From assembly GCA_009746045.1 (NCBI GenBank), contig RPFO01000358.1, forward strand, positions 1 through 26,223: a stretch of 26,223 nt of DNA, written 5' to 3'. Below are positions 1 through 17,600 of the stretch, one piece after another. Each line of letters opens with the position of its first letter. The stretch's first letter is position 1. A program made the position numbers and the translations under genes. This DNA is from Mesostigma viride (Eukaryota > Streptophyta > Mesostigmatophyceae > Mesostigmatales > Mesostigmataceae). The notes under the pieces were generated by a model. It saw only the letters and a program-made list of their open reading frames with translations, was not told the origin of the DNA and did no database searches.

Positions 1-1017
1 TTTTTGTTGCTGGGCCCTGCCAAGCTTGGGCAACATCAGTTGGCTGATTGGTGATTGCTTTCAGTCTGCTCTCAAGCTGCCTTGTATGCAACTCTGTCTT
101 GGATGCTGTAGTTCCCACCCCATCTTTAGTCATGAGGTGCATAGGACGTCTTAATAGAGCGACCCTGCAGGCCACCAGTGGTTTAGTGGGCTGAGAGACT
201 TGCCTCCCCCACCCTTCTCTGGTTGGCTGGGCCTCTGTCTTCATGCGTATCCCATGGCGTTTGTTCCTGCTAGGTCATGCTGTCAATCTTGGGAAGCTGA
301 TACCAGGATTATTACAGCTTATTCTACGCAGAGGGGTGGAATTATTAGGCATGCTGGTAGTCTCCAGTTTACCAGTTATGCTGAGGGGGATTTGTGTGGG
401 GCAGGGCGTGCAGGGGATTGGGCTGCACCTAGCCCTTGCATGGGGGTAGCGTGTGCTACGATTTACAAGTTGGGGCATACCGTTCATAATGCTGGTGAGG
501 CATTACTGATCTTCTGCTATCCCTCTCAAGGCTGTGGATGGTTTTCCCAGGCATCTTATGGAGAAATAGTGTGCCTTGTGATTATCATAGGCCACTGGCT
601 ATGGGTTTGAGTGTACTAGCTACTAAGGAGATGTGGCTTTACCTCACTCTCACTCCTTTGGTGCGACTGGAGGGGGGGAATTTTGTTCTGGTGGGGAGGA
701 GATCTGTGAGGATCATAGCGTGGATTCACCCTGGGATTTCAGTTCATCCTGTCGGGCTCACCTCATAGATCCCTGACTATGTGGTATCCTGGTTTCGCTG
801 GCCATCGGTGGGCTATTTTGGCTGTGCTTTGTGGCACCTCCCCAACCTGCTGACGGGTACCCACTGGTGACAACCCTGTCCACGGCCTCTCTCTTCATCA
901 TGGGTGTACTTCTGAGATACCCTTGATCTTCCTGAGGCGACCCTGTTGGCGACGTCTTCCTGCTGGATTGCTCCTGCCTCTTGGTGACTGCACTTCCACC
1001 TGGGGCGCTGTTGACGT

Positions 1018-1155
1018 TTCCTCGTTCCAGTTTGCGTGGACTGACGGGTGTCAGCAGGCCTTGGACTTGCTGCAGCAGAAGCTCACGCCAGCCCCTGTGT
1101 TAGGATTGAGCATTCTTGGAATCCACCCAGCCTGCTATGACCTGTTGGTGATCTG
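1018..1155 (+). pseudogene. RT C-terminal / RNase H junction fragment of gypsy-like pol
   Basis: The best-preserved coding remnant of the element. The translated segment has F-A-W-T, then C-Q-Q-A-L, then L-T-P-A-P-V-L in the spacing of Ty3/gypsy reverse transcriptases. The RNase H catalytic Asp region that should follow (t-D-A-S) is not readable, and a stop occurs at about 1154-1156. No frame continues on either side for a normal pol length. Confidence 0.65.
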
Positions 1156-3033
1156 AGGGAGGTCCCCAGTTGGGATGGATTGGGGATTTATTATGGCTCG
1201 GTTACCTGCCACTCTGTTGTGGTGATACAGCATCTGTCCCTGACTACCTCTTCCCTTGAGAAGGGCTGGAATCTTTGGGTGTGCGTGGTGACTAGCTTTG
1301 ATGAGCCTTGGACCCTGGCAGCCCAGTTAGTTATGGGGGTTGGCTGTATAGAGGGTTAGCCTTGCTACATGACACTCTGCTTCCTGCCCTGATCAAGCAG
1401 TGAGAGTTGTCAGTATTTCGTGGCATGGATCCCTGTGGATGACCCGTTATCCCTGGGAATGTCAGGCTTGTCTTCACCCGTGGACTCTAGCTGAGGGAGG
1501 GTGGTGTCCCAGAACATGGAGTGGCCTCGCCTTGTTTGGCTTAGGTGCCTTGATCCTGTTTACTCCTTCTTGGATTCATGTGGACTCATTGAATCCGACG
1601 GGGATCTGAGTTGAGTGGGATGGACTCTGGTGGGAGTTTGGTTGGACTAAGCTGAGATGACATCCAGATTTTGGTGACCAGTTTCTGAGGATGGTTGAGG
1701 GGATCTGAGCTTGGATGGCACATGGAGAGTGACTTCTGTGTTGTACCCTCGACATATGGAGTGGTTCACCTAGGGCTTGATTCCTGGTATGATTAAGACA
1801 CGTGGGTCATGTTCTGCATGCACGTCTTCGTGTACCAGACCAATAGTATATACCTGGAGGTTTCTACCTTGGTGCTGCTGAGTGGCCTATGTGGATCATA
1901 GGAACTGCACGGGCCCCTGTGACCACTATGAGACTTTGGCCAAGGCGTTGGCTGCACTCAACAGAGAGGAGGGGAGGTGAGCTCTGAAGGCTATGTGGAG
2001 GAGGTCCTATCTCAGCTGCACACAAGCCTGTATGAGAGTGGCTCCCCTTTTTGTGGCTCATCTGCTGCATAGGATGTATGCATTGTCACCAGGACCTGAG
2101 ATTGACATGAGGCCTGCTGAGGGGCCGGTCATGCTGGCAGCCTTACCTGAGGCCTTGAAGGAGGCATTTACTCAGTTGCAGCCAGTGAGTATGGGAGAGG
2201 CTTCCTACATGGAGCTGTTGGAGTTTTCAGTTCAGAAGGGTGACTTTGATTTGGTTCCTTCTTCCTCCAGCTCTGCCAGAAGGTGTTTTCCTTTGGAGAC
2301 TTCTAACCTCTTTTGCAATCCAGGGTTGCCCAAGTACACTGTGGAACTTAAGGTCCGTCAGACGCCACTAAGGGTGCTGGTGCCTCTGATAGGTGCTAAG
2401 TGGTCGGTGGTCAAGACCTTTCTGCAGTTCTGGTGGGCGTACAGATCATGGGTGAGCAGGCACAAGACGTCCTCTACTTGGGTGATGGACCCTGAGAGTC
2501 AGTCTGTGGTGCTCCTTCCTATCCAGGGGCATGCCTTCGCTATGCTGCCCAGATGGTGGCAGGAGCTGCTGAGACTTGCGTGGTGTTGCAGGTCAGCAGG
2601 AACTGGCCAGAGTTGGCCCACATGGTGGAGCAGTTTCCCATGTGTGGACTCAAGGGCAAGGATGGCCTGAATGGGGATTGGTATAGCCTGTGAGGAACAG
2701 GGCTGAGAAGGAAAGGGGGCTTTGGATTGTGGTGTGAGGGGGGATTCCAGGATGGATGATGGGGGGGCTCCAGTCCAGTTCTGATGTTCCAGTCCAGAGT
2801 TCCAGGTTCCAGGATGCTGAATGGAAGACCTTGTATTATGAGATGTGTTTATCTGGATTTATAGTAGATAAGGTAGTGACTTGTCTGCTGTAGAAACCTG
2901 TGACTAGATGTTTATGAGATAGGAGGCCCTGTTTCCAGGGATGTAAAAACCCATCTGCTTTTCCCAAGAGATGGTGGATTTCTGTTCAATGTTCCTCTGC
3001 CTTCAAGAGTTGGCTATTGGACCTGGGAGGTCC

Positions 3034-3051
3034 AGTTTTGAGGGGGAGATA
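3034..3051 (+). other. polypurine tract before the 3' LTR
   Basis: The sequence TTTTGAGGGGGAGATA runs directly into TGTAACAAG, the first bases of the LTR. A purine-rich run right against a TGT start is the standard plus-strand primer site of LTR retrotransposons and sets the orientation of the element as plus. Confidence 0.7.
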
Positions 3052-3830
3052 TGTAACAAGCAAAAATGACTTTGTTGTTACATCCTTTGTTTTGTGAATG
3101 TTTGGCTTTTATTTGAGGACTTTTGGATCAGTATTGAGAAAGTTATGAGGTTTCTAAGACGACGGTACTTGGAGCTGATACTTTGTCAACCAACTGATAG
3201 GAACCCTCATTGGTCGTGGCCTGATCCACGTAGGGTTGTAGTTTGTTGGCTGATACTACTGATAGGAGCCCTCATTGGTCGTGGCCTGATCCACGTGGGG
3301 TTGTAGTTTGTTAGTTGGTACTATTGAGTCTTAAATGCTCCTTTGGGACTTCAGTGCTTACGACAGATTTAGGATCTCATGGAAAGATTCTGCCAGGCTG
3401 TGTGTGGTGTTGTTCTGTTTTGTGTGACTAGGATGGATACGAAGATCTTGTATAGAATCCCATGGTTCTGATTGGTTCTCTTCAGGCTAGGGTTGGAGCA
3501 AGTTCGACAAGCACGTCGATATCAAGGACGTGGGGTCGCCATTGTTGCTACGTTGGTTTTGATTCACCATGGTATAATAAAGCTTGTCTTTGTTGTCCAT
3601 TCATAAGAGCCCCTTGGCTATAGACGTCCTTCAGTTCCACAGAGGTCGTCTATACACGAGCTTGTCTTTGTGTCTACAAGGGGTTGTGATTCCCTAAATC
3701 ACGTGCTGTGGAATTTCCATCTCAACGTTGCTCGGATACTTGAAGTTCTGCGACTCAGGAAAGCAACCCAGGTAAAAGATCTTTCATATTGGACTGTGGA
3801 TGATGTTGATGATCATTTTTAGTCGTTACA
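3052..3830 (+). repeat. 3' long terminal repeat of the gypsy-like element (about 779 bp)
   Basis: It starts TGTAACAAG right after the polypurine tract. I place the end at TCGTTACA (3823-3830), because TGTAAC and GTTACA form the short inverted repeat expected at LTR ends. It contains a 65-bp direct duplication (3193-3322) and an AT-rich TATAATAAA segment near 3571 that could serve as TATA box or poly(A) signal. The 5' LTR is outside the window, so the right boundary cannot be checked against a second copy, and no target duplication can be tested. Confidence 0.6.
3193..3322 (+). repeat. 65-bp tandem duplication inside the LTR
   Basis: Two adjacent copies beginning ACTGATAGGA at 3193 and 3258 differ at only a few positions. 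Both contain CTGATCCACGT. Duplicated blocks in the U3 part of LTRs often carry promoter or enhancer elements; here that role is inference. Confidence 0.8.
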
Positions 3831-4071
3831 GCACCAAGAGCCCACAACCACGCATGCCAACAAAACCTGTTACCATAGTGGCATATGAATTCAAAGCCAG
3901 AATGCGAAACTTCTTCTTTGCCATGGCTTGATCGATGGTCCGTTTAGTTTACGATTAGAAAAACCATGGGCGGAGTGTCTCTATGTTGTGGCTTTGATTG
4001 GTCCATTGATGCGAGAGGAAAACAAATGGCAACATAACCACGGGATTTAAGCAAAGGCATATTAAACTCAC
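3831..4071 (-). other. intron or truncated 3' part of the PotD-like gene, no exon visible
   Basis: Read on the minus strand this follows the GTGAGT donor of exon 6. It is AT-rich, and no acceptor plus GC-rich exon continuing the binding-protein fold can be found before the LTR end at about 3830. Confidence 0.5.
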
Positions 4072-11495
<7,424 letters not shown>

Positions 11496-13639
11496 CCCTA
11501 CGCGGTTCGTCCTTCCAGTAAGAGTTGGCTCTACAGGTTTCCATGCCACTGCATTTTTCGGAATGGCACGTTTGTGTGCAGCGACAATTTTGAAAGAGAG
11601 ACAGAGCTTGGGCCACCGTAGCAAGCAGTTCCCAACTGCTCTGTTGACGAACAGGTTTGAACCGAAACGCAGGCAGCTATGGTGGGTGTCGTTACTCACT
11701 GAAGCATTTTGACGAGCATTTTGCTACTGGCGTGTGCCACAACCATCGGGCAAAGTTCCAGGGGTACGCCACGTGTGAGTTCTCTTTCGTGGACGACAGC
11801 CGACAGGACAAGACAGAACAGCTCGGCGCGGGATCTGGTTGCCCTGCTGCGCGGTGAGCCCGGGGGAGGCCGTGACCGTTCGCAGCCTTTCGCCCGTATC
11901 TCCAACGAAAGGTGCGTCCATTTTGTGTGAGTTGGCAATCCCCACGAGCGGACACGTGCTGGCGTTGCCATGACTGCCAGGTTTACATGCTTCGAGGCGT
12001 TGCTGTGACATTTCACGCTACTCACCGAGGTGTGATTATGCCTGAGTTAATTGGATATTCTTTAGTTACCGTACACGGACCGTTCCATACGTACCCATTT
12101 TTTATACCCCCAACAAGCTCGATGCCTGCTGCTGTCACTCGCTTGGCTGGACGTCGGCCCCGCACGTAAGCGGGTAATATACTGTGCTGGCCGCTTCCGC
12201 CATTACAGCTTGACCAGGCAGAGACATATAGACGGAGGCCCTGCGTTGGCAGGGCGAATAATAAAAGAAAATGGTGGAGCTTAAAGTTGACACTAATGTC
12301 AAGGAGGTAAGGCATCTCACCGAGTTTCTATGAATTTAAACTTGGCGATTGCTGCTTCCATCTATTCTAGGGAGGTATTTGATGGTCATGATATATTATT
12401 GTCGCAACACTGCGGTCCCCATTATTATACTTCGATACTTAAACCGGTTGATTGATCATCACCAAACTTGCTGGATGTTGCTGGGGCTTTGTTTGCAGAG
12501 CAAAAGTAGCCCCGCCACAACTCCATCGTCATCCTCGAAATGGCTGGCGTCATCCACCAATCACCAACAGGTAACATGGCATTAACTGCATTGCTGCAGC
12601 GCTGCCAAGCTACTCGAAGCATGGCGCACGAAGCATGTAGCTAGTTATATGCCAGCAATAGCATTGTTGTCCGGATTTACAGTCATTTGTCTCGGCGATA
12701 ATCCAGCAAATAGCATGAAAATGCCTTTTTATAACATCCCAGCCGTTTTGGCGGCCGAAGCCGTTTTGGATCTTATTCGTTCCGTTTCAGATTGTTACAG
12801 CAATGAAGGCCCTGCAATCGACGCTATATTATCTTCTCCGTGTCGAAATATAAGTAGGAATGCAGTTGTACAAAAATATGTTTCTATTTCCTGTAGCCGC
12901 CACGATTTGCGAAAGTGTGCACGACAAGAAACGCGACTCATCATACACATTCGCAGTCGTTGCTATCTGCCGGCACTTTCGAGAATATCTTTGTTTACGT
13001 TGACAGCAACCCATGTCATACAGTGGATGCCAGTGCCAGCATTAACACATTGCAATACTGTGTTGTACTAGTACAAGATATTGGCTGAACACGTGCGTGA
13101 CCCAGGACAGCTCACGTCACTTCATCTCGTCCCCACTTCACTCTTTTTTACACCCACCTGAGTTTCCAATCTTGCCACATAGGACTACTGTGGCTTGACG
13201 CAATGCTGTCCAAAGTACGATAACTGGGTCTTGAAGATGGTTGCAGAACGCAGCAGCAGTCCTTCCAAAAATTTGCTCCCATTCAAAGAATGATTACGAC
13301 AGGGAATGGCTTGTTAATGCACCCAACTGCTCGGCGGCTGCCGTTTCTCCCCACTACTGCTGAATCTCCCTCCAAGCAGTTGTGGAATGCGGTTCCAGCA
13401 TCCTGGGTGTGCTCTCCTGTCCCCATGCCACTACATGGTGTGCATTGTTCTGCCCTCCCCACACACTTTGATACTCCTTTCATCCAACCCCAGGGGGAGT
13501 CCCTCCTCGCATGGCCACCCTTTATAGTGCCCACCAAAAGACCTCCCTCTCTGCCCTCGTTGTGCACGTGGGGGCGCCTGCAACCAGCATTTTGGGCTGC
13601 ATGGACATCCACCGTTCGGTCACCTGCACCACACACCAT

Positions 13640-13815
13640 GCATCCCCAAAGGTACATGCTTCACCAAGCATCCATACTGCACCACACATCCATCCATACT
13701 TCCCAAACATCCATACTTCACCACACCTCTATACTTCACCAAACCATACTTCACCATCCATGCTTCACACAAACATCCATGCTTCACCAAACATTCATGC
13801 TTCACCAGCATCCAT
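13640..13815 (+). repeat. degenerate repeat with ATCCATGCTTCACCAAAC units
   Basis: About ten imperfect units of CATCCATRCTTCACCA, of 15-20 bp each. It keeps several frames open and explains the His/Ser/Thr-rich translations here. Confidence 0.85.
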
Positions 13816-14074
13816 GCTTGTCGCCCAAGGGCCAGTGCCTGTTCCCCCCACCCACATTGGCGCATGCCTCATTCCCCATGCCATATCCCAGCCCAGCCTC
13901 ACTTGGCGCGGAGCCCATGGGCCATCAGAATGGGGCACGCCCCATGACCTGCCCCCGCCTGCCCACATGCTCACTCCTCATGCCCCGTGCCCGTGCCCCA
14001 TTCCCATGCCTCATGCCCCATGCGTTACCCCCCTGTCTACCCCCTCACCCCCCCTCCCTCCCCCTCCCCTCCCT

Positions 14075-14575
14075 CCCTACCCTACCTACCCTACCCTACC
14101 CTACCCTACCTACCTACCCTACCTACCCTACCCTACCCTACCCTACCCTACCCTACCCTACCTACCCTACCTACTACCTACCCTACCCTACCCTACCCTA
14201 CCCTACCCTACCCTACCCTACCCTACTACCCTACCCTACCCTACCCTACCCTACCCTACCCTACCCTACCCTACCCTACCTACCCTACCCTACCCTACCC
14301 TACCCTACCCTACCCCTACCCTACTACCCTACCCTAACCCTACCCTACCCTACCCTACCCTACCCTACCCTACCCTACCTACCCTACCCTACCCTACCCT
14401 ACCCTACCCTACCCTACCCTACCCTACCCTACCCTACCCTACCCTACCCTACCCTACCCTACCCTACCCTACCCTACCCTACCCTACCTACCCTACCCTA
14501 CCTACCTACCCTACCCTACCTACCCTACCCTACCTACTACCTACCCTACCCTACCCTACCCTACCCTACCCTACC
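14075..14575 (+). repeat. (CCCTA)n tract, 500 bp, telomere-like (TAGGG on the minus strand)
   Basis: Mostly perfect CCCTA pentamers with occasional CCTA, CTACTA and one CCCTAA variant near 14333. The minus strand is G-rich (TAGGG)n and could form G-quadruplexes. It ends about 28 bp before the acceptor of the first visible thioesterase exon, so it forms the 3' part of that intron. Confidence 0.97.
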
Positions 14576-14603
14576 ACCCCATCGATCCCAACCCCCCCCC
14601 CAG

Positions 14604-14693
14604 GCCGAGGCGCGCATCTTTGCGTTCCCTGAGATGGGCCACACCGCGGCCACCTTCGACGCGATGGCGCCCATGCTACCCGAGAACCTGGAG
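14604..14693 (+). CDS. exon A: start of the thioesterase fold
   Basis: Acceptor CCCCCCCCCAG, 30 codons, donor GTGGGT. It reads AEARIFAFPEMGHTAATFDA then MAPMLPENLE. This corresponds to the first strand and loop of type II thioesterases (l-f-c-f-P-h-a-G-g-s-a-x-x-f-x-x-w-a-x-x-L-P). At least one exon with the initiator Met is missing upstream. Confidence 0.82.
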
Positions 14694-17600
14694 GTGGGTG
14701 TGCGTGGGTGGGTATGTGCATGTGTGTGTGTGTGGGTGCCATGTGGTTGTTGCCATCTATAGTAGCGCGCACATGGGCATGCAACAGGCAGAAGGGGAGG
14801 GCCTGACGCCAGTGGTTATTAATTGTAACGTAGCATATGTAGTAGTATGCATATGTTTAGCTTTAATTGTCATGTTGTGAAGTAGTCACAGTAGAAGACC
14901 ATGCTAGCAGGCAGAACCTTGGGCAAGGTGTCTGGTGGGGGTGAGCGACCATGTACACGTAGCCATCCTAGCAGCTATAAGTTGTTGTTGGTGTGTGTGA
15001 CGCCATGTGCTGTTTCAGTCGTGCCAGCCCCGTAGGCGCAGCCATGCTCATGTCGTCATGTTAACAAAGCCATGCCAATGCAGCCGTGCATGCATAGCCA
15101 TGGAATAACCAGGAAGTAGGTGTGGTAGCGAACTTGGCCGGGCAATCATAAGCTCATTGACTACGCCAGGCTGACTTAACCATGCTACCATAGTCATGGG
15201 ATGCCACAATACAACAATTCACCTACTCACGTCGATGCTTCATCCATCCAAGTACCCGCGTTGCTGGCATGGCACCCCGATTACGGGTACGCGTAGTGCT
15301 GGTGTTATTACCCAGACGAGCTGCCTACGCTGGCCGCTCAAATTTGGCTCGCTACGGCTAGGCATACTGCTGCCACCCGTCACTCCCCCCGCCCCATCCC
15401 GCCAACCCCCTACACATCCATTCCCCCTGCCTCCCCACCCCCCTACCTCTCCACCTCCCTTACCCCCCTAGGTCTTCATCCCATGCTCCCGGTACCCTCG
15501 TCCACCTCTCATCCCCACCCCCACCCCCTCACCCATCAGATGATGAGCGTGCGGATGCCAGGCCGCGGGATGCGCGAGTTTGAGGAACCGGTGAAGAGCA
15601 TGGAGGCCCTCGTCGACGCCATCGCGGGGGTATGTGGACACCTTTCTTGACCTTGCCTTCATCAGTCGCCGATGGGTGTGTGTGGCAGGAAACCTGTCAA
15701 GTTTTTATCTCGGTCCTCGTTAAGTCTCTTCCTACCGATCTGCGAGGTGACTGTGGATACCTCTATTCTCCTTCGGCGTCCATCATTTAACGTTGTTGCC
15801 CTGCCTGCTGCCCCCTACCCCTGCCCCCCTGCTCCTGTCTGCCCCCTGCTCCTGTCTGCTGTGTCGCAGCAAGTCGCCCCCTACATGCTCAGCCCCTGCG
15901 TAATGATGGGCGTCGGGTAAGGCGGCGCAACGTGTGCTTCTATTGTGCCTTTGAGCTCCTGCTGCTTGTTTGCCCTACTACACATGGCTTCCGATTGCTG
16001 CATACCTGCCATGTGGTGCAGCACCCCGTACATGCTCAGTCCGTGAGTCACCAATATATTCTAAGAACAGTAGCTCAACATAGCGTTTACTATTGATATG
16101 CGTTGGGTAATGCATCGCGCCACGGCTCTTGCTGCGGCTTGGAACCCTGTGCCATCCTGGAGCATTGGAATAGGGGTTGCCTACTCGAAATTGGTAGTCG
16201 CAATGGCGCACTGCCACCCGTCACTTGCACCCACGCTCCTCATGAGAGACTCCTGATCGTTCCGCACGAGACTCTTCTGATCGGTTCTCGCGATGGTCTG
16301 CTGTGGTTCAGTCTCGCGGTGTCAATTCCGTATTTTGGGAACCAGTGATGTGTGAGTATGGTTTAGGTCTCCCAGAGCGCTGTGTTCAGCACATCTAGGA
16401 GTGGCAACGTAAAGTCTTGCTGGCCTGTTTCTTGTTGTGTTTGTTTGTTCTAATCTGGAAAATCCTCACATGCTGCTCAATGGCCCCAAGATGGCGATCA
16501 TGGCAGCATGGAGGGCTTGTGCTTGTAGTACTTGAGATAAGTTCACAAGACTTTTGAAGAAACTTAAGTCGTTCCCTGCTAAATTGGACGGCGTAGCGAA
16601 AGGGGCAAATGTCTCTTGATAATCCGCTAGCGATGATGCGTGCAGTAGCCAAATGCATCGTGGCCACTGCCAAACCCCATCCTCCTCCGCTTTAAAATGT
16701 TTTCCTTTCTGGGCCTCGCCTGGCCCCTGTCTCGTCACTTGCCACCCCCGCCGTCCCCGTGCCAGCATGGGCGGCGTGGTGGCCTATTACCTGATCAAGG
16801 AGCTCAAGCGGCGGGACCTGCCCATCCCCATGCGCCTCTTCCTGCTGGGCCGGCCGACGCTGCTGCCGTCGCTGCAGGTGAGTCCTTGGAGATAGAGCAC
16901 TCCCAGAGCAGTGTAATGTAGGCCATGCCAATTCCTTTTCATGTCACTGGACACTGCTGCCGTCGATACTGGTGAGCGGATTGATGGTGCGGGTGTAGAG
17001 CAGTGCATAGAACCACGGCAGCAAATCTTGTATCTTATGGGACGCCGCTGCCGTTGCTGCAGATTGGAGAGCGCTCGAATTATCATGATCTAGGACCGCC
17101 CACAGAACTGCACCCAGCAGTTTCTCCTTCAGGTGTTGTGTGCTATGAGAACTTTAAAAGGTCTCGAACAGTACACGGAATGAAGCCAAGAGTTTTTTTC
17201 CCCTGTACAACGCCCCCACTGATGCAGGTAAAAGGCCTTGTCAGTGGTGGCATTTACCAGTGCATAGCTATGCACCAGCACGTCTCTCCTGCGTCGCTGC
17301 GCTTCCTGGTGTTTGAGTACTTTCAACTTCCGCATCTTCCACACGATAACTGAAGTCTGGCATCCGGTATCGACCGCACCTGATGGCTGGCATTCACATG
17401 ACCCACCTCATCGCTTGGCTTATTCTCCCACTCTGGCTGCGGGCATTCACGTGACCCACCGCGCCGACTTGGTGCAGAAGGATGCCCCCGTGGACGCCCA
17501 AGCCGCGCGCGCGCTGGTGGACAAGTGGGGGCTGCAACCAGAATCGGTGCGTGTAGGGATGACTGCCATGCAGTGCAGGAAAAGGAAGGAAGGAAAAGGA

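Larger units (their letters stand above)
1..3051 (+). mobile_element. decayed internal region of a Ty3/gypsy-like LTR retrotransposon
   Basis: The internal part of an LTR element whose 5' end lies left of the window. Around 1030-1110 one frame reads FQFAWTDGCQQALDLLQQKL followed by TPAPVL. This is the conserved segment at the end of Ty3/gypsy reverse transcriptase, before RNase H (consensus f-W-x-x-x-C-q-x-A-f-x-x-L-K-x-x-L-t-x-a-P-V-L). The frame breaks soon after, near 1156. I cannot recognise an intact RNase H or integrase between 1150 and 2700; the 225-residue open frame at 1993-2670 has no motif I know. A purine-rich tract ending at 3051, just before the 3' LTR, fits the plus-strand priming site. 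Family assignment rests on the RT segment plus the PPT/LTR junction, and the copy is clearly non-functional. Confidence 0.7.
11496..14603. other. region between two divergent genes, no gene supported
   Basis: The PotD-like gene reads left from 11495 and the first visible thioesterase exon starts at 14604 reading right. The promoters of both genes and the first exon(s) of the thioesterase gene should lie here. I could not identify a first exon: open frames at 12649-13071 and 13290-14040 lack the GC-rich codon use of the real exons and show no known motif. Confidence 0.5.

Noticed and set aside
1993-2670. 225-residue plus-strand frame
   Set aside because: No recognisable domain; lies in the decayed retroelement where the frame could be open by chance.
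12649-13071. 140-residue plus-strand frame as first exon of the thioesterase gene
   Set aside because: Low-GC codon use unlike the real exons, no known motif, no convincing donor in phase.
13290-14762. 490-residue open frame on the plus strand (and its 373-residue frame-mate)
   Set aside because: Most of it is translated CCCTA microsatellite (Pro-Tyr-Thr-Leu repeats) and CATCCATG repeats. Only the last 90 bp before the GTGGGT donor (exon A) are supported as coding.
17229-17351. Exon candidate after the CTGATGCAG acceptor at 17228
   Set aside because: Good pyrimidine tract, but the phase 0 frame ends in TGA at 17349-17351 and shows no thioesterase similarity; the acceptor at 17477 keeps phase and family match.
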